64,000 nucleotides of DNA from Acidobacteriota bacterium (lineage in GTDB: Bacteria; Acidobacteriota; Aminicenantia; Aminicenantales; Saccharicenantaceae), in assembly GCA_028749115.1 (NCBI GenBank), contig JAQURD010000003.1:1-64000 (forward strand). Reading direction: 5' to 3'. Below, piece after piece: positions 34,746 through 42,470 of the stretch. A program made the translations under genes and the position numbers. The notes below the pieces were generated by a model that was given only the letters and a program-made list of their open reading frames with translations, was not told where the DNA came from and ran no database searches. The number at the start of each line of letters is the position of its first letter. Position 1 is the first letter of the stretch.

Positions 34746-36019
34746 TTACCCTCCTTCATGGCTCCAATATCCTTGCGGTAAAACATGCCTTCAAAATAAA
34801 TGGCCGGAACATACTCATAGATTTTTTTCATCGCCTGAGTCAAAGTTAGCTCTGAGGCGCAAACATTTAAAACCCGTCCCCCGCTGGTGTAAAAATGGCC
34901 TTCAACCAACTTTGTGCCGGCGTGAAAAATTACCAGGCCCGGGACTTTACTAACCTCTTCCAGTCCGGCTATTAATTTGTTTGTTTCATATCTTAAAGGG
35001 TAACCACCGGAAGCCAGGACGACGCAACCCGATGGCTTTGGACTCCATTTAATTTCTTCCCGGAGTAAATCTTCTTCGACGATCGACATTAAAATTTCAA
35101 CCAGATCAGACTCCAGCCGGAGCATTTGAGCTTGAGTTTCCGGGTCACCAAACCGGCAGTTGTACTCAAGGACTTTCGGCCCTTCCTCTGTAACCATCAA
35201 ACCGGCGTAAAGTGTTCCCTTGAACCGCCGGCCTTCTTCTAGAAGCCGGGTGATGGTCGGAAAAATAATTTCATCCATAATCTGGCTAAACAATTTCTCG
35301 GAAACAAAAGGAGAAGGTGATATGGCTCCCATCCCACCGGTATTAGGGCCTTTATCTCCATCATAAGCCGCTTTATGGTCCATGGTCGTGACCAGGGGCT
35401 GAACCCGGACACCATCAGTAATGACGATAAAGGATAATTCCCTTCCTTTGAGATACTCTTCAATCAAGATCCGCTCCCCGGCCGAGCCAAATTTCTTTTT
35501 AACCATCAGGTCATTAATGGTATCCTCGGCCCGCTTGATATTGGCACAGATTGACACCCCCTTGCCGCCAGCCAGGCCATCCGCCTTAATAACCACCGGA
35601 AAACTGAACTCGCCAGAGTTCAAAATTTTTAGCGCATTTTCTGGAGTGTCAGCTATTTTGAAATGGCCAGTCGGGATACGGTGTCTGGCCATAAATTCCT
35701 TGGCAAAAATTTTACTTCTCTCTATCTCGGCCGCTTTTTTATTTGGCCCGTAAATATTAAGACTCCTGGACTCAAATTCATCTACAATACCGAGGGATAG
35801 AGGGACCTCCGGGCCAACCACCGTTAGATCAATCTTTTTCTCGCCAGCCCAGGCTGCCAGCTCGGAAATATGGCTTTCTTCAATCGGTACAAGCTCAGCT
35901 ATCTGGCCCAGGCCTCCGTTCCCCGGGGCGCAGTAAAGTCTCTTACAGTGCTTGCTCTGACTGATTTTCCAGGCCAGAGCATGTTCACGTCCTCCAGACC
36001 CGACAATAAGAATCTTCAT
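34742..36019 (-). CDS. purD: Phosphoribosylamine-glycine ligase PurD
   Basis: A 425-residue ATP-grasp enzyme of normal length. It starts with MKILIVGSGGREHALAWK, and it carries VIKADGLAGGKGVSIC (ATP-binding loop), LIEEYLKGRELSF, MGAISPSPF and the metal-binding YNCRFGDPETQ. It forms glycinamide ribonucleotide from glycine, supplied perhaps by the glyA product encoded 17 bases upstream. Coupled to purE by overlap. Confidence 0.95.
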   Translation of the reverse strand: MKILIVGSGGREHALAWKISQSKHCKRLYCAPGNGGLGQIAELVPIEESHISELAAWAGEKKIDLTVVGPEVPLSLGIVDEFESRSLNIYGPNKKAAEIERSKIFAKEFMARHRIPTGHFKIADTPENALKILNSGEFSFPVVIKADGLAGGKGVSICANIKRAEDTINDLMVKKKFGSAGERILIEEYLKGRELSFIVITDGVRVQPLVTTMDHKAAYDGDKGPNTGGMGAISPSPFVSEKLFSQIMDEIIFPTITRLLEEGRRFKGTLYAGLMVTEEGPKVLEYNCRFGDPETQAQMLRLESDLVEILMSIVEEDLLREEIKWSPKPSGCVVLASGGYPLRYETNKLIAGLEEVSKVPGLVIFHAGTKLVEGHFYTSGGRVLNVCASELTLTQAMKKIYEYVPAIYFEGMFYRKDIGAMKEGK

Positions 36020-36036
36020 CTTTTCCCCTTTATTAG

Positions 36037-37488
36037 CTAACTGGTCAGCCCCTTTACCTTTCTGGCTAAGCCATCAACCAGTCTCTGACTGAATTCTTTT
36101 GACGGGAAAAGGCTTAACAACAAATTCGAGGCCAGTCCAATAGATTCTTTTTCCGGCAAGCAATAGTGCATCTCAAGAAAATTCTGCCGGTAGCGTCTGA
36201 CCTCTTCCCTGACGGTCTTATTTTTCATAATGACTTCAGCCATCAGACCAGCCAGGATTTCAAAATCTTTTTCCTTCAGGCCAAATCTGGTCATTTCTTG
36301 CACACCCAGCCTTATACCTGATGATTCCAGAAAAGTTGTATCATCAGGCAGAGCCTGGTAGTTTACTATTATATTATTATCTTCAAGCCGGCGGGCAATT
36401 TCCTGACCAACGCCAAAGTTCTTCACCCGGATCAATACCTGATGGGTTTCAGTAAAGCCATCAGCCTCATCACCTTCAACCTGAATCCCGGCATCTTTAA
36501 GATAGCCGGCCAGAGCCTTAGCATTTTTCCTGACCTGGAACTGATAGGCCTCTTTAAATTCATTCATTTCATAAGTGGCTAGAAGGAGGCCCAGCAAAGT
36601 CCCTAAATGATGGTTAGAAGTTGAACCAGGGAAAGCCCGGGCCTGAATATCTGTCCAGAGCTGCTGCCAGGGACTGTCTTGAGCAATATTGCCGGCAATC
36701 ATTCCTCGCTGACTGCCAAAGAAAGTTTTATGTGTGCTGCCAGTGACAATGTCTGCTCCCTCTTCGAACGGTGCCTGAAAAGCCCCGTAAAGGCCAAGCA
36801 CATGTGCCATGTCATACATCAGGAGGGGACGCTCTGGCCAGTCCTTAACCAGTTGATAAACAAATTTTACTGGTTCAGGGTAAATAAACATGCTCTTGCC
36901 AAAGACCACCAGTTCCGGGTGGTGATCCTTTAGCAGCCCGGCCAGCCTGTCCAGATCAACCTTATAAGGATTATCTTCCCGGACAGGGATATTGATTATT
37001 TTCTCTTTCCCTGTAGCAGGATCTTCTTCTACCATATTGAACAGGGCACCCATCGGTTGAGAGCTCAAATGCCCGCCCTTATTAAGGTCATTGTTCATCA
37101 CCAGACGGAGACGGCGAAAAGGCTCACCCTTCGGCCTTTTCCTGTTTACAAATTTGACCAGCCCCTTAAAGACGACCTCATTAGCCATCTGGCCCGAAAC
37201 CGGGCGGAGTTCAACATCCTGGCAGCCGAAATAGGCCCTTAGCTCTTTTCTTGCTTCAAGTTCAACATCACGGATAAAATCCGTTCCCTGATAAAAATAA
37301 ACCTCCTGACCTTTCATTGCCCGGTGTTCAGCATAGCGTCCAGCCGGATCAGCTATTTCAGCTAGTTTAACCAGAAGGGAAGGAGTATTTTCAGAAGGAA
37401 TCAGGTTAAAACATTCCTGCTGGCGCCAGCGATTATTTTCCTCAATCCGGTCTGACCAGAAGGTCAATTTTTCCTTGAGTCGAGTCAT
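36037..37488 (-). CDS. glyA: Serine hydroxymethyltransferase, divergent type
   Basis: A 483-residue PLP enzyme related to SHMT. The N-terminal substrate region reads FNLIPSENTPS (canonical LIASEN). The PLP-lysine block is GSTHKTFFGSQRGMI and the Asp/His block is YDMAHVLGLYGAFQAP. SNHHLGTLLGLLLATYEM replaces the usual HVIAAKA..EA. Between these blocks identity to standard GlyA seems low, and the protein is longer than the usual 410-430 residues. It sits between rpiB and purD, so feeding glycine and one-carbon units into purine synthesis is a sensible role. A related fold-type I amino acid aldolase or transferase cannot be excluded. Confidence 0.75.
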   Translation of the reverse strand: MTRLKEKLTFWSDRIEENNRWRQQECFNLIPSENTPSLLVKLAEIADPAGRYAEHRAMKGQEVYFYQGTDFIRDVELEARKELRAYFGCQDVELRPVSGQMANEVVFKGLVKFVNRKRPKGEPFRRLRLVMNNDLNKGGHLSSQPMGALFNMVEEDPATGKEKIINIPVREDNPYKVDLDRLAGLLKDHHPELVVFGKSMFIYPEPVKFVYQLVKDWPERPLLMYDMAHVLGLYGAFQAPFEEGADIVTGSTHKTFFGSQRGMIAGNIAQDSPWQQLWTDIQARAFPGSTSNHHLGTLLGLLLATYEMNEFKEAYQFQVRKNAKALAGYLKDAGIQVEGDEADGFTETHQVLIRVKNFGVGQEIARRLEDNNIIVNYQALPDDTTFLESSGIRLGVQEMTRFGLKEKDFEILAGLMAEVIMKNKTVREEVRRYRQNFLEMHYCLPEKESIGLASNLLLSLFPSKEFSQRLVDGLARKVKGLTS

Positions 37489-37499
37489 TAGTATTCTCC

Positions 37500-38024
37500 T
37501 TATTTGATCTGAGGCTTTTCAGGCGGTCCTTTTTCAGGCAGCCATTGAATTTGCCCGTTAGAGCCAGGTAAAGGCTGTTTGAAGTTTTCCTCTTCCAGCT
37601 TTTTTATTTTATTAAGACGCCGCTCATGGCGGCCACCTTCAAATTCAGTTCCAAGCCAGATTTTAACGATGGCCAGAGCCATTTCCTGGCTGAGCACTCT
37701 CCCCCCGAGGCAAAGGCAATTAGAATTATTATGACTCCGGCTGGCAGCAGCCGTAAATTCATCCCAGCAAGGGGTAGCGATTATTCCTGGAAATTTATTA
37801 GCAACAATGGCCATGCCGAGTCCTGTCCCGCAGAAAAGTATCGCCCGGTCAAATTCACCGCTAACGACCTTTCTAATCGCCTCCGCTCCATAATCAACAT
37901 AATCTACAGTTTCTCCTACCTGGCAGCCAAAATCTACAAAATTAATCCCGGTTGACTCAAGATAGCGGATGACGGCTAATTTTAAATCATAGCCAGCGTG
38001 GTCAGAAGCTAGAGCGAGTTTCAT
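37500..38024 (-). CDS. rpiB: Ribose-5-phosphate isomerase B
   Basis: An RpiB/LacAB-family protein of about 174 residues from the ATG at 38024, chosen because GGAGTG lies just upstream; the ORF-track start eight codons earlier has no such site. Key elements are ASDHAGYDLK, DYGAEAIRKVVSGEFDRAILFCGTGLGMAIVANK with the catalytic Cys, and SRSHNNSNCLCLGGR. The last 30 residues (QPLPGSNGQIQWLPEKGPPE) form an unusual Pro/Gly-rich tail. It interconverts ribose and ribulose 5-phosphate, upstream of PRPP and purine synthesis, matching its neighbours. Confidence 0.92.
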   Translation of the reverse strand: MKLALASDHAGYDLKLAVIRYLESTGINFVDFGCQVGETVDYVDYGAEAIRKVVSGEFDRAILFCGTGLGMAIVANKFPGIIATPCWDEFTAAASRSHNNSNCLCLGGRVLSQEMALAIVKIWLGTEFEGGRHERRLNKIKKLEEENFKQPLPGSNGQIQWLPEKGPPEKPQIK

Positions 38025-38076
38025 TTCCCACTCCTTTTTGACAGTCAAATAATCAAGTAAAACAGGCTTTATCTCT

Positions 38077-39663
38077 TTACCTTAAAAATCCTGCAGCCTC
38101 AGGCATGACGTCAATGGCTTTCAGCACTACCGGATCAGACTGACGCGAAATCTTTACACCTTCTTCCGGGCCGATGACAGAAGAAAATATTTCCCTTTTA
38201 ATTTCTCCTTTAATTTCATCCAGTGCCTCATTAAACTTATTCTGGTCATAACTGATCTTAGCCTGGTCAAGATATGTCTTGAAATCTTCTATCACTTCTG
38301 ATGTCACTTTGAATTCATCATCAAATATCACCGCCCCAGGAGGCAGCACCTGGCCGGTTTTAAGTTCTTGAGGAAAGACATACTTCTTTGATAGAGAGGT
38401 TTGATGCTGGCCGAATCGCCGGCCATAGCTAAAAAAAGCACCTTTGAACATCAGCTCGACGGTAAAGATTTTATAAGTTGATTTAACTTCATAATCAGGA
38501 GTGATGCCCCCTTCGCCAAAGACTTTGCGTCCCTTCTTCAGAGTGTATTTTATATCCCGCTGGTCTTCAGGAGCCTTTTTAGCCAGATAATACTCCTCCA
38601 GATGAGAAAAATCCCGTTGAATTAGCCGGCCGCTGGGGGTAAGATACTTGGCTGTGGTAAGAGCTAAAGCCATATCGGCGGCCAGTGGGAAAACAGTCTG
38701 AACCAGTCCTTTTCCCCACGAATCTTCCCCGACAATCAATCCACGGTCATTGTCCATAATCGCTCCGGCGACGATTTCCGAAGCGCTGGCCGTTCCCTGA
38801 TTGATCAGAATGACTACTGGTAAAGTTTCATACTGCCCATTGCGGCTGGCATTAAAATCACGGTTATAAGCCTTGTTGCGTCCCCTCATAGAGACAATCA
38901 GAGTTCCTTTTGGCAAGAACTCATCAGCCATATCAACTGCCTGGAAGACAGGCCCGCCAGTATTGCCTCTTAAATCGAGAATGAGGCTCTTCATGCCAGC
39001 AGTGGACAGATCTTTCATCCTGGCTTCAAGTTCACCCACTGTATTCCGGCCAAATGACCGGACAAAAATATAGCCGGTTTTTTTCTGCTCATCTATCATA
39101 AAAGCATAAGGCACACTCAGGAGAGGAATCTCTTCCCGGGCAATGGTCAAATCAAAAGGCTTATCCAGGCCGTCCCGCTGAATGGTAATAGTTACTTTTG
39201 TGCCTTTTTCTCCACGCAGTTTCTGCATGGCCTCAACACTGCTTAGAGGTCTGGTGCTCTGCCCGTCTATCTGGGTAATTACATCTCCAGGTTGAATACC
39301 CAGCCTCCAGGCAGGGGTGCCTTCAATCGGAGCAATGACTACCAGCCGGTCTTCCTGTTTTTGAATCTGAATACCAAGGCCATAATATTTCCCGGTATAA
39401 TCTTCAGTAAAACGCAGGGAAGATTCCGGGTCAAGAAAATAGGAATGTGGATCAAGCGTATCGAGCATCCCCCGGATGGCAGCAAAGGCAAGTTTCTTAG
39501 TATCTTTATCATCGTAGTAATTCTGCTTGACGACGGAACTGATTAGCACAACTTTATTTAGCCCGTGTTCCCAGGGATCAACAGCGACTAAGAACCCGCC
39601 CAGCAGAAAAAGAATAGAAAAAAATAGAGCCAGATAAACAACTTTTTTTCGTTTGCCTGTCAT
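38077..39663 (-). CDS. ctpA: C-terminal processing protease (S41, CtpA-like)
   Basis: A 528-residue S41 peptidase. An N-terminal membrane anchor/signal (VVYLALFFSILFLLGGFLVAV) precedes a PDZ domain (about 90-175, PAWRLGIQPGDVITQIDG) and the catalytic domain with the Ser/Lys dyad in GTASASEIVAGAIMDNDRG and EDSWGKGLVQ. The C-terminal 120 residues are helical and charged. Such enzymes trim or degrade envelope proteins in the periplasm. First gene of the run to mutL, 52 bases before rpiB and divergent from tatA. Confidence 0.92.
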   Translation of the reverse strand: MTGKRKKVVYLALFFSILFLLGGFLVAVDPWEHGLNKVVLISSVVKQNYYDDKDTKKLAFAAIRGMLDTLDPHSYFLDPESSLRFTEDYTGKYYGLGIQIQKQEDRLVVIAPIEGTPAWRLGIQPGDVITQIDGQSTRPLSSVEAMQKLRGEKGTKVTITIQRDGLDKPFDLTIAREEIPLLSVPYAFMIDEQKKTGYIFVRSFGRNTVGELEARMKDLSTAGMKSLILDLRGNTGGPVFQAVDMADEFLPKGTLIVSMRGRNKAYNRDFNASRNGQYETLPVVILINQGTASASEIVAGAIMDNDRGLIVGEDSWGKGLVQTVFPLAADMALALTTAKYLTPSGRLIQRDFSHLEEYYLAKKAPEDQRDIKYTLKKGRKVFGEGGITPDYEVKSTYKIFTVELMFKGAFFSYGRRFGQHQTSLSKKYVFPQELKTGQVLPPGAVIFDDEFKVTSEVIEDFKTYLDQAKISYDQNKFNEALDEIKGEIKREIFSSVIGPEEGVKISRQSDPVVLKAIDVMPEAAGFLR

Positions 39664-39973
39664 CAGTTTCTCAATAAATTAAATTTGAATTAGGTTAAAT
39701 CTTACCAGAGGGGGTAGCCAAAGTAAAGCCGAATCTTACCTGAATGACCAGATGAATTTAAAGGTCGATTCACCGCCATGTTTCTTTATCTTATTTATTA
39801 TAAGCAACCTGCTAATTACCCCTATGAATACATAGTGTCTATGTTTTCTCTTTCTTCATACGTCTGGCTATTCATATTAGCCGGTAGATTGAGGGACTAT
39901 TATTCTGATTTGCTGGTTAACTTGACTCATCCCGCTCTTAAGGTTATAGTCTAGGAAGAAAAGCGAAAAAAGT
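39664..39973. other. Divergent promoter region between ctpA and tatA
   Basis: A 310-base gap that must hold the promoters for the ctpA-mutL run and for tatAC. No RNA gene or repeat is visible; the ORF at 39877-40167 is the shadow of tatA. Confidence 0.5.
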
Positions 39974-40282
39974 ATGTTTGGCAGTATCGGTTTACCCGAG
40001 CTAATTATAATTTTTGTTATCGCCCTGCTTATTTTTGGACCTAAAAAGCTACCTGAGGTTGGTAAATCAGTCGGCAAAGCTATCAAAGAGTTTAAGAAAG
40101 CTTCGGATGAACTAAGAACTAAAGTTGAAGATGAAATTAACGCGACGGAAATCAAAACCGAGATCAAAGAAGTCCAGAAGGATTTGGCCAGTGTGACGAC
40201 TGATCTTAATGAACTTCAAGATTCAATAAAAAAGGATATAAAAGCCGATGAGCCCGAGGAAGGCCACAAAGTCTCCGGATGA
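39974..40282 (+). CDS. tatA: Twin-arginine translocase subunit TatA
   Basis: A 102-residue TatA/B-family protein. MFGSIGLPELIIIFVIALLIFGPKKLPEVGKSVGK is the classic short membrane helix, hinge FGPKKLP and amphipathic helix. The charged tail includes coiled-coil-like EVQKDLASVTTDLNELQDS. It forms the export pore for folded proteins with TatC. No separate TatB is seen, so a bifunctional TatA is likely. It overlaps tatC by 35 bases. Confidence 0.95.
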   Translation: MFGSIGLPELIIIFVIALLIFGPKKLPEVGKSVGKAIKEFKKASDELRTKVEDEINATEIKTEIKEVQKDLASVTTDLNELQDSIKKDIKADEPEEGHKVSG

Positions 40283-41054
40283 AATGACCTTCCTTGAACA
40301 TCTGGAAGACTTGAGGAAAAGGCTTTTTTATTCGGCCATTGCCATTCTGCTGGCCGTTGCTCCTGGCTGGATATTCAGCCGGCAGCTTTATGAAATTCTG
40401 GCCAGGCCAGTTACTCAGTATTTGCCCGAGGGAACCAAACTGGCCTATACTACGCTGACCGCTCCCTTCATGCTCTATATGAAAATTTCTTTTCTGGCCG
40501 CTCTGTTCTTTACTTCACCTTTCGTTTTTTTCCAGCTCTGGATGTTTGTGGCTCCGGGCCTGTATCAAAAAGAAAAGAAATATGTTATTCCCTTTGTCTT
40601 TTTCACTACTTTTTTCTTTATTCTGGGAGCACTTTTTGGCTATTTCGTCGTTTTCCCCTGGGCCTGCCGCTTTTTCGTCAATCTGGCCAAGGGTTTCCAG
40701 CCGGTTATAACTGTTGACCAGTATTTCAGCTTTTCCATCAAAGTCCTGCTGGGCATCGCTCTAATTTTCGAATTACCAACACTGGTCTATTTTCTGGCCA
40801 GGATGGGCTTGATTACCGCCCGCTGGATGACAAAAAGTTTTCCCTATGCGGTTTTAGCTGCTTTTATTATTTCAGCCATCATCACCCCCACTCCAGATGT
40901 TATTACTCAAAGTGTCGTGGCTGTTCCCATGATTGTTCTTTATGGCTTGAGTATTCTAATTGCTCTGGTCGTCGGGCGTAACAAGGAAAAGCAAAGGCAG
41001 AAAATAGCTTTAGAGACAGTTAATGAAAATGGAAAAGAGCACCTGGCTGGCTGA
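40248..41054 (+). CDS. tatC: Twin-arginine translocase subunit TatC
   Basis: A 268-residue membrane protein with six helices. MTFLEHLEDLRKRLFYS is the conserved N-terminal signal-binding region, and FFTSPFVFFQLWMFVAPGLYQKEKKY is the conserved loop before helix 3. The ATG at 40248 lies inside tatA; the ATG at 40284, two bases after the tatA stop, is equally possible and would begin MTFLEHLEDL. It recognises twin-arginine signal peptides. Confidence 0.95.
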   Translation: MSPRKATKSPDEMTFLEHLEDLRKRLFYSAIAILLAVAPGWIFSRQLYEILARPVTQYLPEGTKLAYTTLTAPFMLYMKISFLAALFFTSPFVFFQLWMFVAPGLYQKEKKYVIPFVFFTTFFFILGALFGYFVVFPWACRFFVNLAKGFQPVITVDQYFSFSIKVLLGIALIFELPTLVYFLARMGLITARWMTKSFPYAVLAAFIISAIITPTPDVITQSVVAVPMIVLYGLSILIALVVGRNKEKQRQKIALETVNENGKEHLAG

Positions 41055-41358
41055 CTGGCTGTGCGTTAGGCCAAACACATTGGTAACACTTGATGTAAGA
41101 TAGGTGTGCCATACATATACAACCTACGACCACCTAGGGTTTACTCATTAATGGCTCTGAGTACATCCGGTCGTTAGTCCAGCAAGGCAAGATCTGAGGA
41201 GGCGAGCAGGAGGCTCCGAAGGTATCACGCATGTGCTAACCTGATATATTATTTTCTTTTCTTTGGAGTTAGGATATATTCTTATTTACATTAATATTAA
41301 TGGTTGATATTCATGGCCGGCTCGGGCTGGCCGAATTGCTCTTAACGGTAAATGGACA
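41055..41358. other. Intergenic stretch between tatC and the kinase-like gene
   Basis: About 300 bases without a supported gene. An imperfect inverted repeat, GGCCGGC TCGG GCTGGCC, lies near 41314-41331, shortly before the next gene; it lacks a T run and is not a convincing terminator. Confidence 0.4.
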
Positions 41359-41913
41359 ATGGAAAGAGACATTAAGATTAGTGATTTTCGTTTAATTGGA
41401 TTAACGGGAACAAATGGGGCAGGTAAAGGAGAGGTTGCCGCCTTTTATCAGAAAAAGGGCTACAGCTGCATTTCACTCTCTGACGTGATCAGAGAAGAGC
41501 TCGAAAGCCGTTCGCTTCCGCCTAGCCGGGAGAATTTAATTGCCTGCGGGAATGAACTTAGAGAAAAATTCGGGGCCGACATTCTGGCCCACCGGGCAGC
41601 CGCCAGGATTTCGGGTCCAGCAGTCATTGACAGTATCCGCCATCCGGCCGAAATTGAATATCTCCGCAGCCTGGGGAGTTTTATTCTCATCGCCGTTGAT
41701 GCCCCGGTGGAGATGAGGTTTAACCGGGTAAAAAAAAGGGGGCGGGACGAATCAGCTTCAAGCCTGGAGGAATTTATTCAGCAGGAAAACCGGGAAAAAG
41801 CCAGCGGGGGTAATAACCAGCAGCTTGACCGCTGTTTCGCTTTAGCTGACCTCATAATCATCAATGACGGCAGCTTAGCTGAATTGCATCAAAAACTGGA
41901 AAAATTAGGATGA
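41359..41913 (+). CDS. P-loop nucleotide/dephospho-CoA kinase-like protein (UPF0200-like)
   Basis: A 184-residue small P-loop kinase. Walker A is LTGTNGAGKGEVAAF; SLSDVIREELESRSLPPSRENLIACGNELREKFG resembles the UPF0200/archaeal dephospho-CoA-kinase-like group (DV.REE...G..PT.ENL...A..LR). The DSIRHPAEIEYLRSL segment and the arginine-rich lid FNRVKKRGRDE fit a nucleoside monophosphate kinase fold. Its stop overlaps the start of the dCMP deaminase gene by four bases. Yeast dCMP deaminase has an N-terminal P-loop kinase-like part, so this pair resembles a split version of that enzyme. Substrate unknown; a deoxynucleotide is inferred. Confidence 0.7.
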   Translation: MERDIKISDFRLIGLTGTNGAGKGEVAAFYQKKGYSCISLSDVIREELESRSLPPSRENLIACGNELREKFGADILAHRAAARISGPAVIDSIRHPAEIEYLRSLGSFILIAVDAPVEMRFNRVKKRGRDESASSLEEFIQQENREKASGGNNQQLDRCFALADLIIINDGSLAELHQKLEKLG

Positions 41914-42470
41914 ATGACAAGCCTGGCCAAATCAACCGACAGAACAAACGAATTTCTAAGGATGAATATTATCTGGGTATAGCCCGCGAGGTGTCCAGAA
42001 GAAGCACCTGCTTCCGCCGGGCCATCGGGGCCATTATTGTCCGCGATGACCAGATTATTTCTACTGGCTATGTCGGGGCTCCCCGAAAAACCAAAGATAG
42101 CCTGGAACACGGCTTCTGCCTCCGCGACCAATTGAATATTCCTCATGGCCAGAGATATGAGCTCTGCCGCTCAGTCCATGCCGAACAGAATGCCATTATC
42201 AATGCGTCCCGAGCCGGAGTCAGCCTGCTGGGCGGTGATATGTTTATCTATGGCAGCGATCCCAAAACCGGCCAGCCGATAGATGCCTTTCCCTGCTTCA
42301 TCTGTAAAAAGATGATCATCAACGCCGGGCTCAACCGGGTAGTCTGCTCGACGGCCGACAGCCGGTGGAAAATATTTTCTGTAGGCCGCTGGGCCCGCGA
42401 CTGGCGGGAAAATGATATTCTCGACGATACGCATCAATATGGAAAGACAGGTGAAGGAAATCATGACTAA
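41910..42470 (+). CDS. dCMP deaminase-family protein
   Basis: A 186-residue zinc-dependent deaminase of the dCMP/ComEB type. The zinc and proton-shuttle motif is SVHAEQNAI, and the second zinc motif is PCFICKKM. An internal element with H and Cys residues (DSLEHGFCLRD...YELCRSVHAE) corresponds to the structural zinc insertion of dCMP deaminases. It converts dCMP to dUMP, the thymidylate precursor. Coupled to the kinase-like gene upstream (four-base overlap) and to the SIS gene downstream (eight-base overlap). Confidence 0.85.
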   Translation: MNDKPGQINRQNKRISKDEYYLGIAREVSRRSTCFRRAIGAIIVRDDQIISTGYVGAPRKTKDSLEHGFCLRDQLNIPHGQRYELCRSVHAEQNAIINASRAGVSLLGGDMFIYGSDPKTGQPIDAFPCFICKKMIINAGLNRVVCSTADSRWKIFSVGRWARDWRENDILDDTHQYGKTGEGNHD

